A stretch of 64,000 bases of DNA from Amphritea opalescens (GCF_003957515.1 NZ_RQXW01000015.1:26192-90191); one strand, 5' to 3'. Numbered from the stretch's first letter, positions 1 through 8,936 are shown. Notes: a model not told the origin generated them from the sequence alone. Numbers and translations: made by a program.

Positions 1-1
1 T

Positions 2-730
2 ATTTTTTCCCGCATACAGGATGTCAATCAAACCGTTCAAGATATTCAAAACAAGCAGTATGGTTTTCTCCGCATCGGTTGTATGCCGGGCCCGTCCAAC
101 TATTTCATGCCCGACATTCTGGCTGACTTTCTAATCGAACACCCAAAGATTCAAGCCTCACTGCAAACGCGCACCTCTGATTCTGTCATCGAGTGGGTTG
201 CCTCCAATCAATATGACCTTGCCCTCGCAGAGGTCACGTCCCATCAGCCCAAAGTAGGTCGAAACCAACTATTTGATCTCCTCTGTGTCTGCGCCCTGCC
301 TGCGGATCATCCACTCGCCGTGCACGATATCATCACACTCGATATGCTCGACGCTGAACCAATGATCACCCTCCACCCGGACCATATGATCTACCATGAC
401 CTACTGCAGCTATTTGAAACCGGCGGCTATCGTATGAATGTTCGGCTACAAACCCGCTTTTTTATACCGGCTCTCAAGTTTGTCGAGCGAGGTCTCGGCA
501 TCTCTATTATTGATCCGATCTCCGCATTCAGTTACACCTCTTATGCTCAACCGGGAAAAGTTGTCTTTCGCCGTTTTCAACCCGATATATTCTTACGCGT
601 CGGCCTACTCTTTCCAACAGAAACCCCATCATCAATGATCGCCCTTGAGTTTGCGCAGTTGCTCTCCCAGCGAATAGAAGACCTCTGCGAAAACCCTGAG
701 CAGATTCTCTGCTGGGACATGGATGATTAA
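2..730 (+). CDS. LysR-type regulator, C-terminal part (cut by window start)
   Basis: The reading frame is open from the first bases of the window, so the N-terminal DNA-binding helix-turn-helix lies outside. What remains (about 242 residues) is the linker and the substrate-binding domain of a LysR-type transcriptional regulator. The linker helix leads into a G-x-L-R-I-G strand near codon 22, then come the two Rossmann-like lobes, with a run resembling F-x-x-x-G-L-G-I-S-I-I-D near the second hinge. LysR proteins bind a small inducer in this domain and usually control a neighbouring or divergent gene, which here would be to the left of the window. The internal ATG at 83 is not the true start. 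The family call is firm, the ligand unknown. Confidence 0.88.
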   Translation: MFSRIQDVNQTVQDIQNKQYGFLRIGCMPGPSNYFMPDILADFLIEHPKIQASLQTRTSDSVIEWVASNQYDLALAEVTSHQPKVGRNQLFDLLCVCALPADHPLAVHDIITLDMLDAEPMITLHPDHMIYHDLLQLFETGGYRMNVRLQTRFFIPALKFVERGLGISIIDPISAFSYTSYAQPGKVVFRRFQPDIFLRVGLLFPTETPSSMIALEFAQLLSQRIEDLCENPEQILCWDMDD

Positions 731-923
731 CCGAACGTAGCCCTGTTCATTTTTACCCCTAGGCAGAAGAAATGAGCATCGCTGGCGTACGCACTAAAGA
801 GATTCTCCGTTCACCTTACATGACGCCTCATAAAGCCGTAAAAAAGAGGCTAATCGGGAGGTAATGTTCCATCTTTTCTGGTTTAATTCATCGCAGCAAT
901 AGACTTCTTAAAGGTAGGAAACA

Positions 924-1277
924 ATGGCTTACACGTTATCAGGTAAAGTGAAATTAATTCAGGACCCTCAGACATTCAACAGCGGTTTCACTAAGCGAGA
1001 AATGGTGGTCATTGTTGAGGATGGCAAATACCCCCAAGAAATCAACCTTGAGTTCGTTCAAGACAAAGTGAGCTTACTCGATAACCTTCAGCCAGGGCAG
1101 GATGTCACGGTGACCTTTGATATTCGTGGGCGAGAATATAACGGCCGTTACTTCAACAATCTTCAAGCATGGAAAGTTGAAACCGGCAGCTCTGATGATA
1201 GCTATATGAATCAAGAGCCGCCAGCATTTGATAACAACGTTCCTGAAGTTTCCTTCGATGACGATATACCGTTCTAG
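924..1277 (+). CDS. DUF3127-family OB-fold protein with SSB-like acidic tip
   Basis: A 117-residue protein preceded by an AGG ribosome site. The core matches the DUF3127 pattern: an N-terminal SGKVKLI strand, QTFNSGFTKRE, an INLEFVQDK segment, a V-T-V-T-F-D-I-R-G-R-E-Y strand and YFNNLQAW. This is an oligonucleotide/oligosaccharide-binding-like barrel of roughly 85 residues. An acidic linker follows, ending in DDDIPF, which is almost the protein-interaction tip of bacterial single-stranded DNA-binding protein SSB. By analogy it may bind nucleic acid and recruit SSB partners, but that is inference; the family has no assigned function that I know. It stands alone, with its own terminator-like hairpin at 1319-1338. 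Confidence 0.75.
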   Translation: MAYTLSGKVKLIQDPQTFNSGFTKREMVVIVEDGKYPQEINLEFVQDKVSLLDNLQPGQDVTVTFDIRGREYNGRYFNNLQAWKVETGSSDDSYMNQEPPAFDNNVPEVSFDDDIPF

Positions 1278-1318
1278 CAAACGATTTCTGTAACTACGAT
1301 TTCATCGATTCCCCTGCT

Positions 1319-1343
1319 AGCCTCTATCAATAGAGGCTGCTTT
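1319..1343 (+). terminator. Hairpin terminator after the DUF3127 gene
   Basis: A perfect 9-bp inverted repeat (AGCCTCTAT / ATAGAGGCT) with a 2-base centre, starting about 40 bases after the stop codon and followed by a short T run (GCTTTCC). The weak T tract makes it an imperfect intrinsic terminator. Confidence 0.55.
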
Positions 1344-1442
1344 CCGTATCACCAATATTCACGTTTAAAAATACTCAAACGGTTTTATGGTAAAATAAGT
1401 AATAATACACAATAAATCTATTTTTTATTTAAGGCTACTGTA

Positions 1443-2681
1443 ATGAAAATATTTGACCTTAGAAGTGAAAACGTTGGTGATAGTGTCAAGCTTTTAGCTA
1501 CTGTAGACTGTGAGATAATAGGAAAAAAAGATGTGTGGTTTTCAATACCAAAAGAGTACTCATCCTATCTTTGCACTACTAGCATGGACTCTTTTTTAGT
1601 AGGCCTTCTTTATCCTGCTATGCAGTACGGAGTAAACATTGAAGTTAATGGAATAGTGTCAAAAAAATTGTTATTTAATATAAACAATTATGTCATTCCA
1701 TTATTAATGTCTTATTCAGATTCAGCAAAAAAGATAACAGTAACTGCGTTAAAGACGACCTCTAAAAAAATAACATGCAATGGAATTGGAACAGGTTTTT
1801 CAGGCGGAGTAGATTCCTTTAGTACAATATATGATCGCTATGAGAAAGAGAAAGATAAAGAATTTAAAATAAATAGCTTTTTATTCCTTAATGTTGGATC
1901 TCATGGCAGCGATCTAGTTAAGTCTCAAAAGAAATTCCAAACTAGGTATGAGCATCTTAAGCCATTTCCAAAAGAAATTGGTGTTGAGTTTATACCTTTA
2001 GACTCAAATCTCCATCAGTTCTATCCGTGGGGACATCAAGAGACATACTCGTTAACCGGTGTCTCTGGAGTATTGGCATTACAAAATCACTTTTCTAAAT
2101 ACTATTTCGCATCAGCAGGTATTGACTACAATAGTATGATTAAAAATTCTTATTTATATAAAGGCATAGACATTGGAATATTTTGCGAACCAGTATTACT
2201 GCCTCTTTTATCAACAGAGACAACTGAAATGATTCTTGATGGCATACAAAACACAAGGGTAGATAAAATATTAAACATAGCATCTTACGAGCCAACTTTT
2301 AGGTTTTTAAATGTTTGTATTCGTGGCGATGACACTCATGAGAACTGCTCTACTTGTTCTAAATGTTTAAGAACATTAACTGCTCTTGATTTCTCTGGAA
2401 ACTTACATAACTATTCAGGCGTATTTAACATTAATAAATATATGACACTGAAGCCTAATTATATGCGTCAATTAGTTGCAACCAGAAATAAAAACTCATT
2501 CTCTAAAGACAATATAGATCTAGCCAATAAACACAAAATAAAACTACCAAACCATCTAACTAGCGATTGTTCTTATATATTAAGACACAAGCTAAAAGCA
2601 ACAATAAAAAAAACAAAAAGAACAATAAAAAGAAAAATTAAAAACATCATTTTAAATCTTACCGGCAAACAAAAAAGATAA
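1443..2681 (+). CDS. QueC-like PP-loop ATPase in AT-rich island
   Basis: A 412-residue protein. Residues about 118-126 hold the ATP-pyrophosphatase PP-loop FSGGVDSF, and residues about 292-310 hold a cysteine cluster (C-I-R-G-D, then C-S-T-C-S-K-C) like the zinc site of QueC-type 7-cyano-7-deazaguanine synthases. The fold suggests adenylation of a carboxylate or ring atom followed by amidation or thiolation. It is much longer than QueC (about 230 residues): it has an unrecognised N-terminal region of ~110 residues and a lysine-rich C-terminus. The gene is strongly AT-rich with many AAA, ATA and TTA codons, unlike the core genes to the right, which points to horizontal transfer. A convergent polysaccharide pyruvyl transferase lies next to it, so a role in surface-polysaccharide or modified-nucleoside chemistry is possible. 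The substrate is unknown. Confidence 0.65.
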   Translation: MKIFDLRSENVGDSVKLLATVDCEIIGKKDVWFSIPKEYSSYLCTTSMDSFLVGLLYPAMQYGVNIEVNGIVSKKLLFNINNYVIPLLMSYSDSAKKITVTALKTTSKKITCNGIGTGFSGGVDSFSTIYDRYEKEKDKEFKINSFLFLNVGSHGSDLVKSQKKFQTRYEHLKPFPKEIGVEFIPLDSNLHQFYPWGHQETYSLTGVSGVLALQNHFSKYYFASAGIDYNSMIKNSYLYKGIDIGIFCEPVLLPLLSTETTEMILDGIQNTRVDKILNIASYEPTFRFLNVCIRGDDTHENCSTCSKCLRTLTALDFSGNLHNYSGVFNINKYMTLKPNYMRQLVATRNKNSFSKDNIDLANKHKIKLPNHLTSDCSYILRHKLKATIKKTKRTIKRKIKNIILNLTGKQKR

Positions 2682-2860
2682 TAATTTAGCATAAAAAACA
2701 ATAACACTGTTAATAAAAAATGCATTTACGAGTTGGCTATCAATACTTTTCCGCTCAGAGTTAGTATTATAACCATTCCTTTTCTACTAACCGTGAACAA
2801 CTAAACAACCATATACACCTTTGCCATAAAACTATATTGCACTTCCTGCTTTATTAAATC

Positions 2861-3898
2861 TTATGCGAAAATATATTTTGCTCTATCAATAATTCCGTCA
2901 ACCAAATGATCACTATATGGAAAGCAAGACAGCAAATTACTACCGTTAAATTCAACAGGCTCCTCGAATGATCTATACTTTTTAAGATTGGCTTCATCCC
3001 AATTATCCAGTTGGGAAAAATCTACTGCATCTGATACATTTTTCACACCAACTCCCAAATAGTAATCATCAAATTTCATATCATCACCTGCAAGCGCCTG
3101 CTCAGAAAAAACAACGCGTCTTGCAGGAATCCCATATGCCCTAGCAAGAATTAGACCATGAAGTGATGACGAGAACACATATGAGCATTCACACAGATCA
3201 TCTACGAATTCTCGAAAATCAATCATTGATGCCCGTTTCACACTTAAAGTAAAACAATCGCCATCTTTCACCAAATGTTCATGAATATAATGAGGGATAA
3301 AACCGATACGCCCAGAATCTTTTTTCGTTCTAGGAAAAATAAGTGGCATAAACACTGCTGGATCGCCATATACGTCCGGACATTCCCCTTGAGACTTCAC
3401 AACCATATGCCTACTTAATGGCCCCCTTACTGCACAATAATTACTATTCGGATTAACCGGCGAGTCTTTTGAAATGAATCCACTACCCCAAATTGATGTA
3501 TGATCCTCAGCTTTTTGTGCAGTAGAACCTATAGCAAGCATAACATTCGGGGTAATCAGACTTGCTTTGACTGGAGGAGTTCCAGTCAAGCCGTTAATTA
3601 ACCACGGATTCAAACTGTCTCCAAGATTACCAGGATAAGGAGTATCAGCCCACCACAGAGGAATCCTACTATTTTTACAGCCCACCCCTTGCATCATATG
3701 TTCTAGTTCAAGAATAACATTTTTAGCTCTAGCAACGTTTTTTACATTTGGATATTTGGACTCTAAACCACTAGTAACTAACCTTTTTAGCTTCCTATAA
3801 TCATTACAGTCCGCCGCTTTAGATGCCTCATTTATCAATAAGCGACGCACACGCCTTGAATACTTATAATCAAAAAAATCCAAAATACGCCTTATCAC
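2861..3898 (-). CDS. Polysaccharide pyruvyl transferase family protein
   Basis: About 345 residues of a polysaccharide pyruvyl transferase-family enzyme, which would move pyruvate from phosphoenolpyruvate onto a sugar of a surface glycan as a ketal. Visible motifs are GDSLNPWLI near the N-terminus, GSGF, a VRGPLS segment (the family's R-G-x-x-S/T), YGDPAVF and SSSLHGLILARAYGIP (the S-x-R/L-H-G-x-I-x-A signature). I prefer the GTG start at 3896-3898 because a GGAG lies 6 bases upstream. The frame is open 15 codons further, to a GTG at 3943 with no ribosome site. It is AT-rich like the neighbouring PP-loop gene, suggesting a shared foreign origin. The acceptor sugar cannot be told. Confidence 0.72.
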   Translation of the reverse strand: MIRRILDFFDYKYSRRVRRLLINEASKAADCNDYRKLKRLVTSGLESKYPNVKNVARAKNVILELEHMMQGVGCKNSRIPLWWADTPYPGNLGDSLNPWLINGLTGTPPVKASLITPNVMLAIGSTAQKAEDHTSIWGSGFISKDSPVNPNSNYCAVRGPLSRHMVVKSQGECPDVYGDPAVFMPLIFPRTKKDSGRIGFIPHYIHEHLVKDGDCFTLSVKRASMIDFREFVDDLCECSYVFSSSLHGLILARAYGIPARRVVFSEQALAGDDMKFDDYYLGVGVKNVSDAVDFSQLDNWDEANLKKYRSFEEPVEFNGSNLLSCFPYSDHLVDGIIDRAKYIFA

Positions 3899-3942
3899 AA
3901 ACCACTCCAAATACAAAAAATTTAGCTCATAAATAATTATCA

Positions 3943-3956
3943 CTTAGCCGGCTAAG
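3943..3956. other. 14-bp perfect palindrome upstream of the pyruvyl transferase
   Basis: CTTAGCCGGCTAAG reads the same on both strands and lies about 45 bases upstream of the chosen start. It could be an operator or simply a small cruciform; there is no further support. Confidence 0.3.
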
Positions 3957-3983
3957 GCTCAAACATCAATTCATTATTATGTG

Positions 3984-4028
3984 CACCAAACACCAAACAC
4001 CAAACACCAAACACCAAACACCAAACAC
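3984..4028. repeat. 7-bp tandem repeat, six full copies
   Basis: Six exact copies of CACCAAA followed by a partial seventh (CAC). The array lies between the AT-rich sugar gene and the debris of a glycosyltransferase and IS30. The 7-bp unit is not a multiple of three, so it would frameshift any reading frame crossing it. Its perfection suggests recent slippage and a variable copy number between strains. Confidence 0.9.
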
Positions 4029-4106
4029 TTTACTCTTTTTAAGATTGGTCATACACCTAAGAAAAGTCAAATTATTATCTTTTAAAAAATTTACTATACG
4101 AAAAAT

Positions 4107-4247
4107 TCAACGACTGCTACTGCCAATTAACATCTTTAACTCCTCCCATACATAATCCCCCGGTAAACTGCCGTAACAAGGGGTCACACCATTTTCAGGA
4201 CGGGGGCAAACCTTCTTTCTACAGGGTGAACAGGGACGAAGATTCAT
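4107..4247 (-). pseudogene. Possible C-terminal stub of a GT9 (heptosyltransferase-like) gene
   Basis: An open frame on the minus strand ends in about 45 residues with a cysteine-rich pattern (L-R-P-C-S-P-C-R-K-K-V-C-P, then T-P-C-Y, then a D-Y-V-W-E-E-L helix). This resembles the C-terminal C-x-x-C...C...C tail of glycosyltransferase family 9 enzymes, followed by their usual 'x-x-V-x-x-x-L' helix. No upstream catalytic part is present; the frame runs into the IS30 remnant, consistent with a gene destroyed by insertion and deletion. The call rests on the cysteine spacing alone. Confidence 0.35.
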
Positions 4248-4339
4248 ATAATATGTGCGACACTTTTTGCTACAGATGGAGAGGTGGCCAACTGCTGATA
4301 GAGGTACGCTTCTTCTCGCCAAAGACAAAGTGTATCACT

Positions 4340-5095
4340 ATGACATATCAACAGTTGACCGAAGGGAAACATACCAGATATCGATTCTTCTTGCACAGGG
4401 TTATCGGCCAGCTTTCATCGCTAAAACAATTAATGTACATCGCTCAACCGTTTATCGAGAGCTAGATCGAAACGGATCAAAGAATGGTTACCATTCCTGA
4501 ATAGGCTCAGCAGAGAATTCAAGAGCGTAGGACTTTGGCAGCTAAATACAGAATTCCAGCGTTAACGGTTCAGTATGTTGAATTTGGATTGTCACTTCAT
4601 TGGAGTCCGGAGCAGATTAGCGGTGTCGGGCATTTAATTGATATGCCGGTCAATCATGAGTGGATCTACCGTTATATCGCTGCAAATAAAGCCGCTGCCG
4701 TAACGCTTTACAAAGCGTTACGTCAAGGAGATAAACGTTATCGACGAGGCGTGAATACAAAGCGTTGTGTGATACCCGATCCTCGTTCGATAGATGAGCG
4801 ACCTGAGGTCGTCGAAAATAGAGAACGCTTTGGCGATGGGGAAGTCGATACTGTTCTGGGTAAGCAAGGCACTGGGGCGCTAGTCACGCTGGCAGAACGT
4901 AAAAGTCGCATGTGCCTAGTACGAAAGATAGCGGCTAAGCGAGCAGCTGATGTGCGAGATGCAGTGATAGATATGCTGAAGCCTTATGCCGCATCGGTGC
5001 GAACAATCACTGCCGACAATGGTTCGGAATTTGTCGAACATAAGGCAATAGCTGATGCGCTCAATATCACCATAAGCCCTTCAACTGTTTCGCTT
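4340..5095 (+). pseudogene. IS30-family transposase, multiply broken
   Basis: The protein starts as an IS30 transposase should (MTYQQLTEGK, then a helix-turn-helix around H-R-S-T-V-Y-R-E-L), but it carries at least three lesions. One base is missing near 4371, so the frame shifts inside the G-K-R-Y-Q region. One extra T near 4494 shifts it again, and a CAG-type codon has become TAG at 4502-4504. From about 4505 the frame is open through IS30 motifs (SPEQISG, EWIYRYI, GDGEVDTVLG with the first catalytic Asp, TADNGSEF with the second). It then stops without the third catalytic acidic residue. The 3' end has been lost against the 3' end of the E2 gene. The element is inactive. Confidence 0.85.
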
Positions 5096-5101
5096 AAACG
5101 T

Positions 5102-6658
5102 TCATGAAGATGGCAAGTAAGCCCAATTTTCAATCGTTTCGACAAAGTGACTTAAGAAGAGGTTAGTTTGATAAGCATCGATGGCACGATGATCAATACT
5201 CAAGGAAACATAACATTTCGGCCGGATTGTCATAACATCCTCACCATCCACTTCCTGCACAACGACTCTTTTTTCCAGTTTACCAATCCCCAATATCGCC
5301 ACCTGCGGTTGATTGATAATAATGGGGGCGGCAAAAAGGCTACCGCTGACACCGTGATTAGAGATAGTAAAGGTGCCGTCTTTCAAATCCGCAGGGGTTA
5401 ACTTGCCCTCCCGTGCTTTGTCGGTTTGCTGTTGCAACGCCGTGGCGATTTCAAATAAGTTTTTGTTTTGCACTTGTTTGATCACCGGAACAACCAATCC
5501 TTGATCACCAAGGGCGGTACCAATACCGATATTGATATCATCAAATATTTCCAAGGCATCTTCATGGAAACGTGCGTTGATTGATGGAACGGCTTGCATC
5601 GCTTTAACACAAGCGGCAAGAAAGTAAGCGGTAAACGTCAGCTTTACACCGGCTTCGCTAAAGCCTAACTTGCATTGCTTTCTATGCTCCATAATCCGCT
5701 CCATATCCATTTCGAAAACACTGGTAACATGGGGAGCCGTGTGCAGCAGACTGTTTACCATATGGCTGGCAATCGATTTACGCATCGGTGTGTGCGGAAC
5801 GCGTGTTCCGCTGAGACCCGAGGTTGTCACCGGATTAGGGGTGCGATGTTTCGCAGCATCGGATGCCATAAAGGCAATAACATCATCTCGCGTGACCCGA
5901 CCACCACGACCGCTGCCGCTAATAAGGTCAATATTGAGGCCATGTTTGTTTAATAGGCGCCGAACGGCTGGGCCAATAAGATGACGAGCATTGCGTGTCT
6001 CAGAGTCAAGTTGCTGCTCTGGCTTACACTGGCTCGATGACGATGGTGAAGCAGAAACCGTTGATGCTTTCTCGGGTGCGCTCTCCAATGTGAGTGTTTC
6101 TCGGCCGGCTTGTTTTACCAAGATACCGAGCAGAGTTCCTTCTTCAACCTCATCACCAAGCTGTATTACTTGTGACCGAAGCATGCCGTCGGCTGGCGCG
6201 GTGACTTCCATCGTCACTTTATCGGTTTCAAGCTCAAGTAGAGGATCACCTTCCTTAACATAGCCTCCGGTATCTACGATCCAGTTTGCTACCTTTGCGG
6301 CAGTACCTTCTAATTGTTCGGCTGGTAAACGTATCTCTATGATGGTGCTCTCGTCCGTCGTCGATGGATAAAGGTCTAGACTAGCGGGAGCTGCGTTTTC
6401 TGTCGGACTCACCGAGTCACGACTAATAACACCTAGCAGCACATCTTCACTTACCTCGGTACCTCGAGCGACTAAAATTTGGGAGATAACACCATCGGCT
6501 TCAGCACAAATCTCCATAGTCACTTTATCGGTTTCTAACTCCAGCAGAGGCATCCCTTTTGTCACCTGCTCGCCTTCGGTCACTAACCAATCGGACACCG
6601 TAGCGACGGTACCTTCTAGCGCATCAGCGGGTAGCGTAATCGATATTGAATGTTGCAT
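5102..6658 (-). CDS. Dihydrolipoyl acyltransferase (E2) of 2-oxo acid dehydrogenase, two lipoyl domains
   Basis: A 518-residue E2 core subunit that takes the acyl group from E1 on swinging lipoyl arms and passes it to CoA. There are two lipoyl domains (residues 1-80 and about 106-182), each with the ETDKVTME site, giving lipoyl lysines at about K45 and K147. A peripheral-subunit-binding domain (about 224-264) comes next, then the catalytic domain from about 285 with SIDHRAID near the C-terminus (His490, Asp494). It lies 13 bases downstream of the fused E1 gene, so they form one operon. Partner E1 type and regulator favour a branched-chain 2-oxo acid substrate, though pyruvate or acetoin-like substrates cannot be excluded. 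No E3 gene is present. The gene's end abuts the IS30 debris but the C-terminus looks complete. Confidence 0.9.
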   Translation of the reverse strand: MQHSISITLPADALEGTVATVSDWLVTEGEQVTKGMPLLELETDKVTMEICAEADGVISQILVARGTEVSEDVLLGVISRDSVSPTENAAPASLDLYPSTTDESTIIEIRLPAEQLEGTAAKVANWIVDTGGYVKEGDPLLELETDKVTMEVTAPADGMLRSQVIQLGDEVEEGTLLGILVKQAGRETLTLESAPEKASTVSASPSSSSQCKPEQQLDSETRNARHLIGPAVRRLLNKHGLNIDLISGSGRGGRVTRDDVIAFMASDAAKHRTPNPVTTSGLSGTRVPHTPMRKSIASHMVNSLLHTAPHVTSVFEMDMERIMEHRKQCKLGFSEAGVKLTFTAYFLAACVKAMQAVPSINARFHEDALEIFDDINIGIGTALGDQGLVVPVIKQVQNKNLFEIATALQQQTDKAREGKLTPADLKDGTFTISNHGVSGSLFAAPIIINQPQVAILGIGKLEKRVVVQEVDGEDVMTIRPKCYVSLSIDHRAIDAYQTNLFLSHFVETIENWAYLPSS

Positions 6659-6671
6659 AGCTCTTTCCTCC

Positions 6672-8795
6672 TTAGACGGCGATCAGGTTTTGCATCGCTT
6701 GAGCAATGCGATGTTCACTAGGAAGAGCGCTCTCCAATAAGTGAATATTGTGAGGGCTAGGGATATCAGGCATGGTGAGTCGTTGAATCGGCGCATCTAA
6801 GCTGAAAAAGAGTTCCTCCGCTAAAGTGGCCGCTATTTCAGCACCAAATCCAGCGGTTTTATTATCTTCATGGACAATTAAGCAGCGAGCCGTTTTTTCA
6901 ACCGAGGTCATCACAGCTTCTTTATCCCAAGGCTGCAAAGTTCTCAGATCGATCACTTCGATCCCCATATCGAGTTGCTTGGCGGCACTTTCGCACCGTT
7001 CAACCATTGCTCCCCAGCAAATAACCGTCAACTTATTACCGCTGGTTAAGCGTTTCGCCTGACCAAAAGGGATAATATATTCATCTCCGGGATAGGGACG
7101 ACGCGCCCAGCTATGATCCAGTAAAAAACGATGTTCAAAAAAAATCGTCGGATTATTGTCCCGTAATGCAAATCGCAACAGACCGACCGCATCTTCAGCA
7201 TTAGAGGGCATCGCCAGTTGCCAACCAACCTTGTGCACCCACTCGACCTCATCACTCATGGAGTGCCATGGATCGCCCCGTCGTGCAAACCCACCGGGGA
7301 TTCTGACCACCATGGGGGCGGCAAACTGATTATTTGTTCGCCAGCGCATAATACCGGTGTCGCTGAGCTGCTCTGCGGCGGGTTCGGCATATTTTCGAAA
7401 CTGGATTTCAGGGACTGGCATCAGCCCGCTCAAGGCCATACCGACGGAGCGGCCAATAATACCCTCCTCCGATAAGCTGGTATCAAACACACGCTGTTGA
7501 CCAAATTTCTCATGTAACCCTAGTGTCGCACCATGCACGCCACCTTTAGGGCCCACATCTTCACCAAAGACGATCACTTTCTGGTTGGTCTCTAATTCAT
7601 AATCCAACGTTTTACGGATAGCGGTGAGCATGTTGATCCGAGAACCGGTGGGACTCGGTGTAGTATTGCTTGCCGGAAAGCGGTGATTATCTGCTGCGAG
7701 CCCCCCTCTTACTTGCGACGAGCCTTGTTCGGCATAAACAAAGCGGGTGAGTTGACTAGGGTCCGGCTGCTGGCGGGCTTTAGCTCGTTCTACCGATGCT
7801 TGAATCTGGCTGATACTCTCTATTTCAAGCGCCTCCCAAGCGGCTGCAGTCATGATGTTATGTTTAAGCACGTAATCCTTCAGTTTAGGCAAAGGATCTC
7901 GAGTAACTTCATCGGCAATAAATTCAGGTGACTTATAGGTTTGGGTATCCTGAAACGTATGTCCGCATAATCGAGGCACCTTGAGCCTGAGCAAGCACGC
8001 CCCTTTACCGGATCGCACATAGTCGACAGCCTCTTTAATCAGTATGGGGGTTTGCTCAGGGTCTGTGCCGTCGCCGTCAACAATGTAGAGGTTCTTATAG
8101 GCTTTGAGGTTGGCGACTTGATCGCCGCCGGGGGTTTGCTCTGTTTGTGGCACAGAGATACCGTAACCATTATCCTCAATATAAAAAAGGTGCGGCAGAT
8201 GATGAGTCGTCGATATATTCAGTGCCGCCCAGAAACCGCTGGTAGACATCGAGGAGTCGCCTCCCATTGAGACCCCTATCGCGCCGGTATAACGGTCGTC
8301 TTCTAACTGATCTCGATGATAAACAATGGACTGCGCCCAGCCCGCGATGGGAGAGTATTGCGCACCGACACCGCCACACATAGGAAAGAGCATCGCTCCC
8401 GTTCTTTCAGGGTTGGGGAAGTTACACACCACCCCAATATCTCGTCCATCACTGTAACCACCTTCCTTGGCCATAGGTGAAGCCACCACTTCATCTAAAT
8501 CGATCCCTAGACTCATCACAAAGGGGCGAGAACGATAGTAACCGGTTGCTGCATCATGGGGATGGGTAAGCAAAGAACCAAGGATAATTTGAGCGAAATC
8601 GTGTCCCCGAGCAGAAAATTGATTAAAGACCAATTTCGCTGGCACGAGTTCCTGTTCTTCGATGGTATCCAGCGCGCGTGACGCTAACATTAACTGACAA
8701 ATTTTAGTCCAATCAAGCGGTGCTGATACACCGTTGTTAGATTCCTGTTTAGAGGCTAGCGTTACCTTATTCATCTGTTTAATCGACCTCAGCAT
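6672..8795 (-). CDS. Fused E1 alpha-beta subunit of branched-chain-type 2-oxo acid dehydrogenase
   Basis: A 707-residue thiamine-diphosphate enzyme in which the two E1 subunits are one chain. The alpha part (to about residue 370) has the cofactor motif around GGDSSMSTSGF ... IEDNGYGIS. The beta part (from about 388) has FGEDVG, SLSEEGIIG with the catalytic glutamate, and the C-terminal transketolase domain (IDLRTLQPWD, HED, PSPHN). It decarboxylates a 2-oxo acid and loads the product on the E2 lipoyl arm. Separate alpha and beta genes are the more usual form; the fused form occurs in several marine and soil bacteria. Starts at codon 1 or codon 8 are both possible. Divergent to an Lrp-type gene, like bkdR and its operon in pseudomonads. 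Confidence 0.88.
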   Translation of the reverse strand: MLRSIKQMNKVTLASKQESNNGVSAPLDWTKICQLMLASRALDTIEEQELVPAKLVFNQFSARGHDFAQIILGSLLTHPHDAATGYYRSRPFVMSLGIDLDEVVASPMAKEGGYSDGRDIGVVCNFPNPERTGAMLFPMCGGVGAQYSPIAGWAQSIVYHRDQLEDDRYTGAIGVSMGGDSSMSTSGFWAALNISTTHHLPHLFYIEDNGYGISVPQTEQTPGGDQVANLKAYKNLYIVDGDGTDPEQTPILIKEAVDYVRSGKGACLLRLKVPRLCGHTFQDTQTYKSPEFIADEVTRDPLPKLKDYVLKHNIMTAAAWEALEIESISQIQASVERAKARQQPDPSQLTRFVYAEQGSSQVRGGLAADNHRFPASNTTPSPTGSRINMLTAIRKTLDYELETNQKVIVFGEDVGPKGGVHGATLGLHEKFGQQRVFDTSLSEEGIIGRSVGMALSGLMPVPEIQFRKYAEPAAEQLSDTGIMRWRTNNQFAAPMVVRIPGGFARRGDPWHSMSDEVEWVHKVGWQLAMPSNAEDAVGLLRFALRDNNPTIFFEHRFLLDHSWARRPYPGDEYIIPFGQAKRLTSGNKLTVICWGAMVERCESAAKQLDMGIEVIDLRTLQPWDKEAVMTSVEKTARCLIVHEDNKTAGFGAEIAATLAEELFFSLDAPIQRLTMPDIPSPHNIHLLESALPSEHRIAQAMQNLIAV

Positions 8796-8936
8796 GAGCT
8801 GTATATCAGCTTTTTTATTGTGTTATCCATTATTTTTATTGTAGTGAGTTCTTGGCGAAATTATCTTTCTGAAAATATTGAAAATGAACGATAATAAGCA
8901 ATATACTTTCTCAAAATAAATAAAAATGGATGAATT
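8796..8936. promoter_or_regulatory. Divergent promoter region between E1 operon and Lrp-type regulator
   Basis: An AT-rich 141-base gap between two divergently transcribed genes. It must hold both promoters and, by analogy with BkdR-type control, the sites for the regulator. I see several TATT and ATAATAAG stretches but no clear symmetrical site. Confidence 0.5.

Noticed and set aside
3984..4028. Possible CRISPR-like array
   Set aside because: The 7-bp units have no spacers and there are no cas genes.
4226..4465. An independent gene in this frame
   Set aside because: Only its MTYQQLTEGK part is meaningful, as the true start of the frameshifted IS30 transposase.
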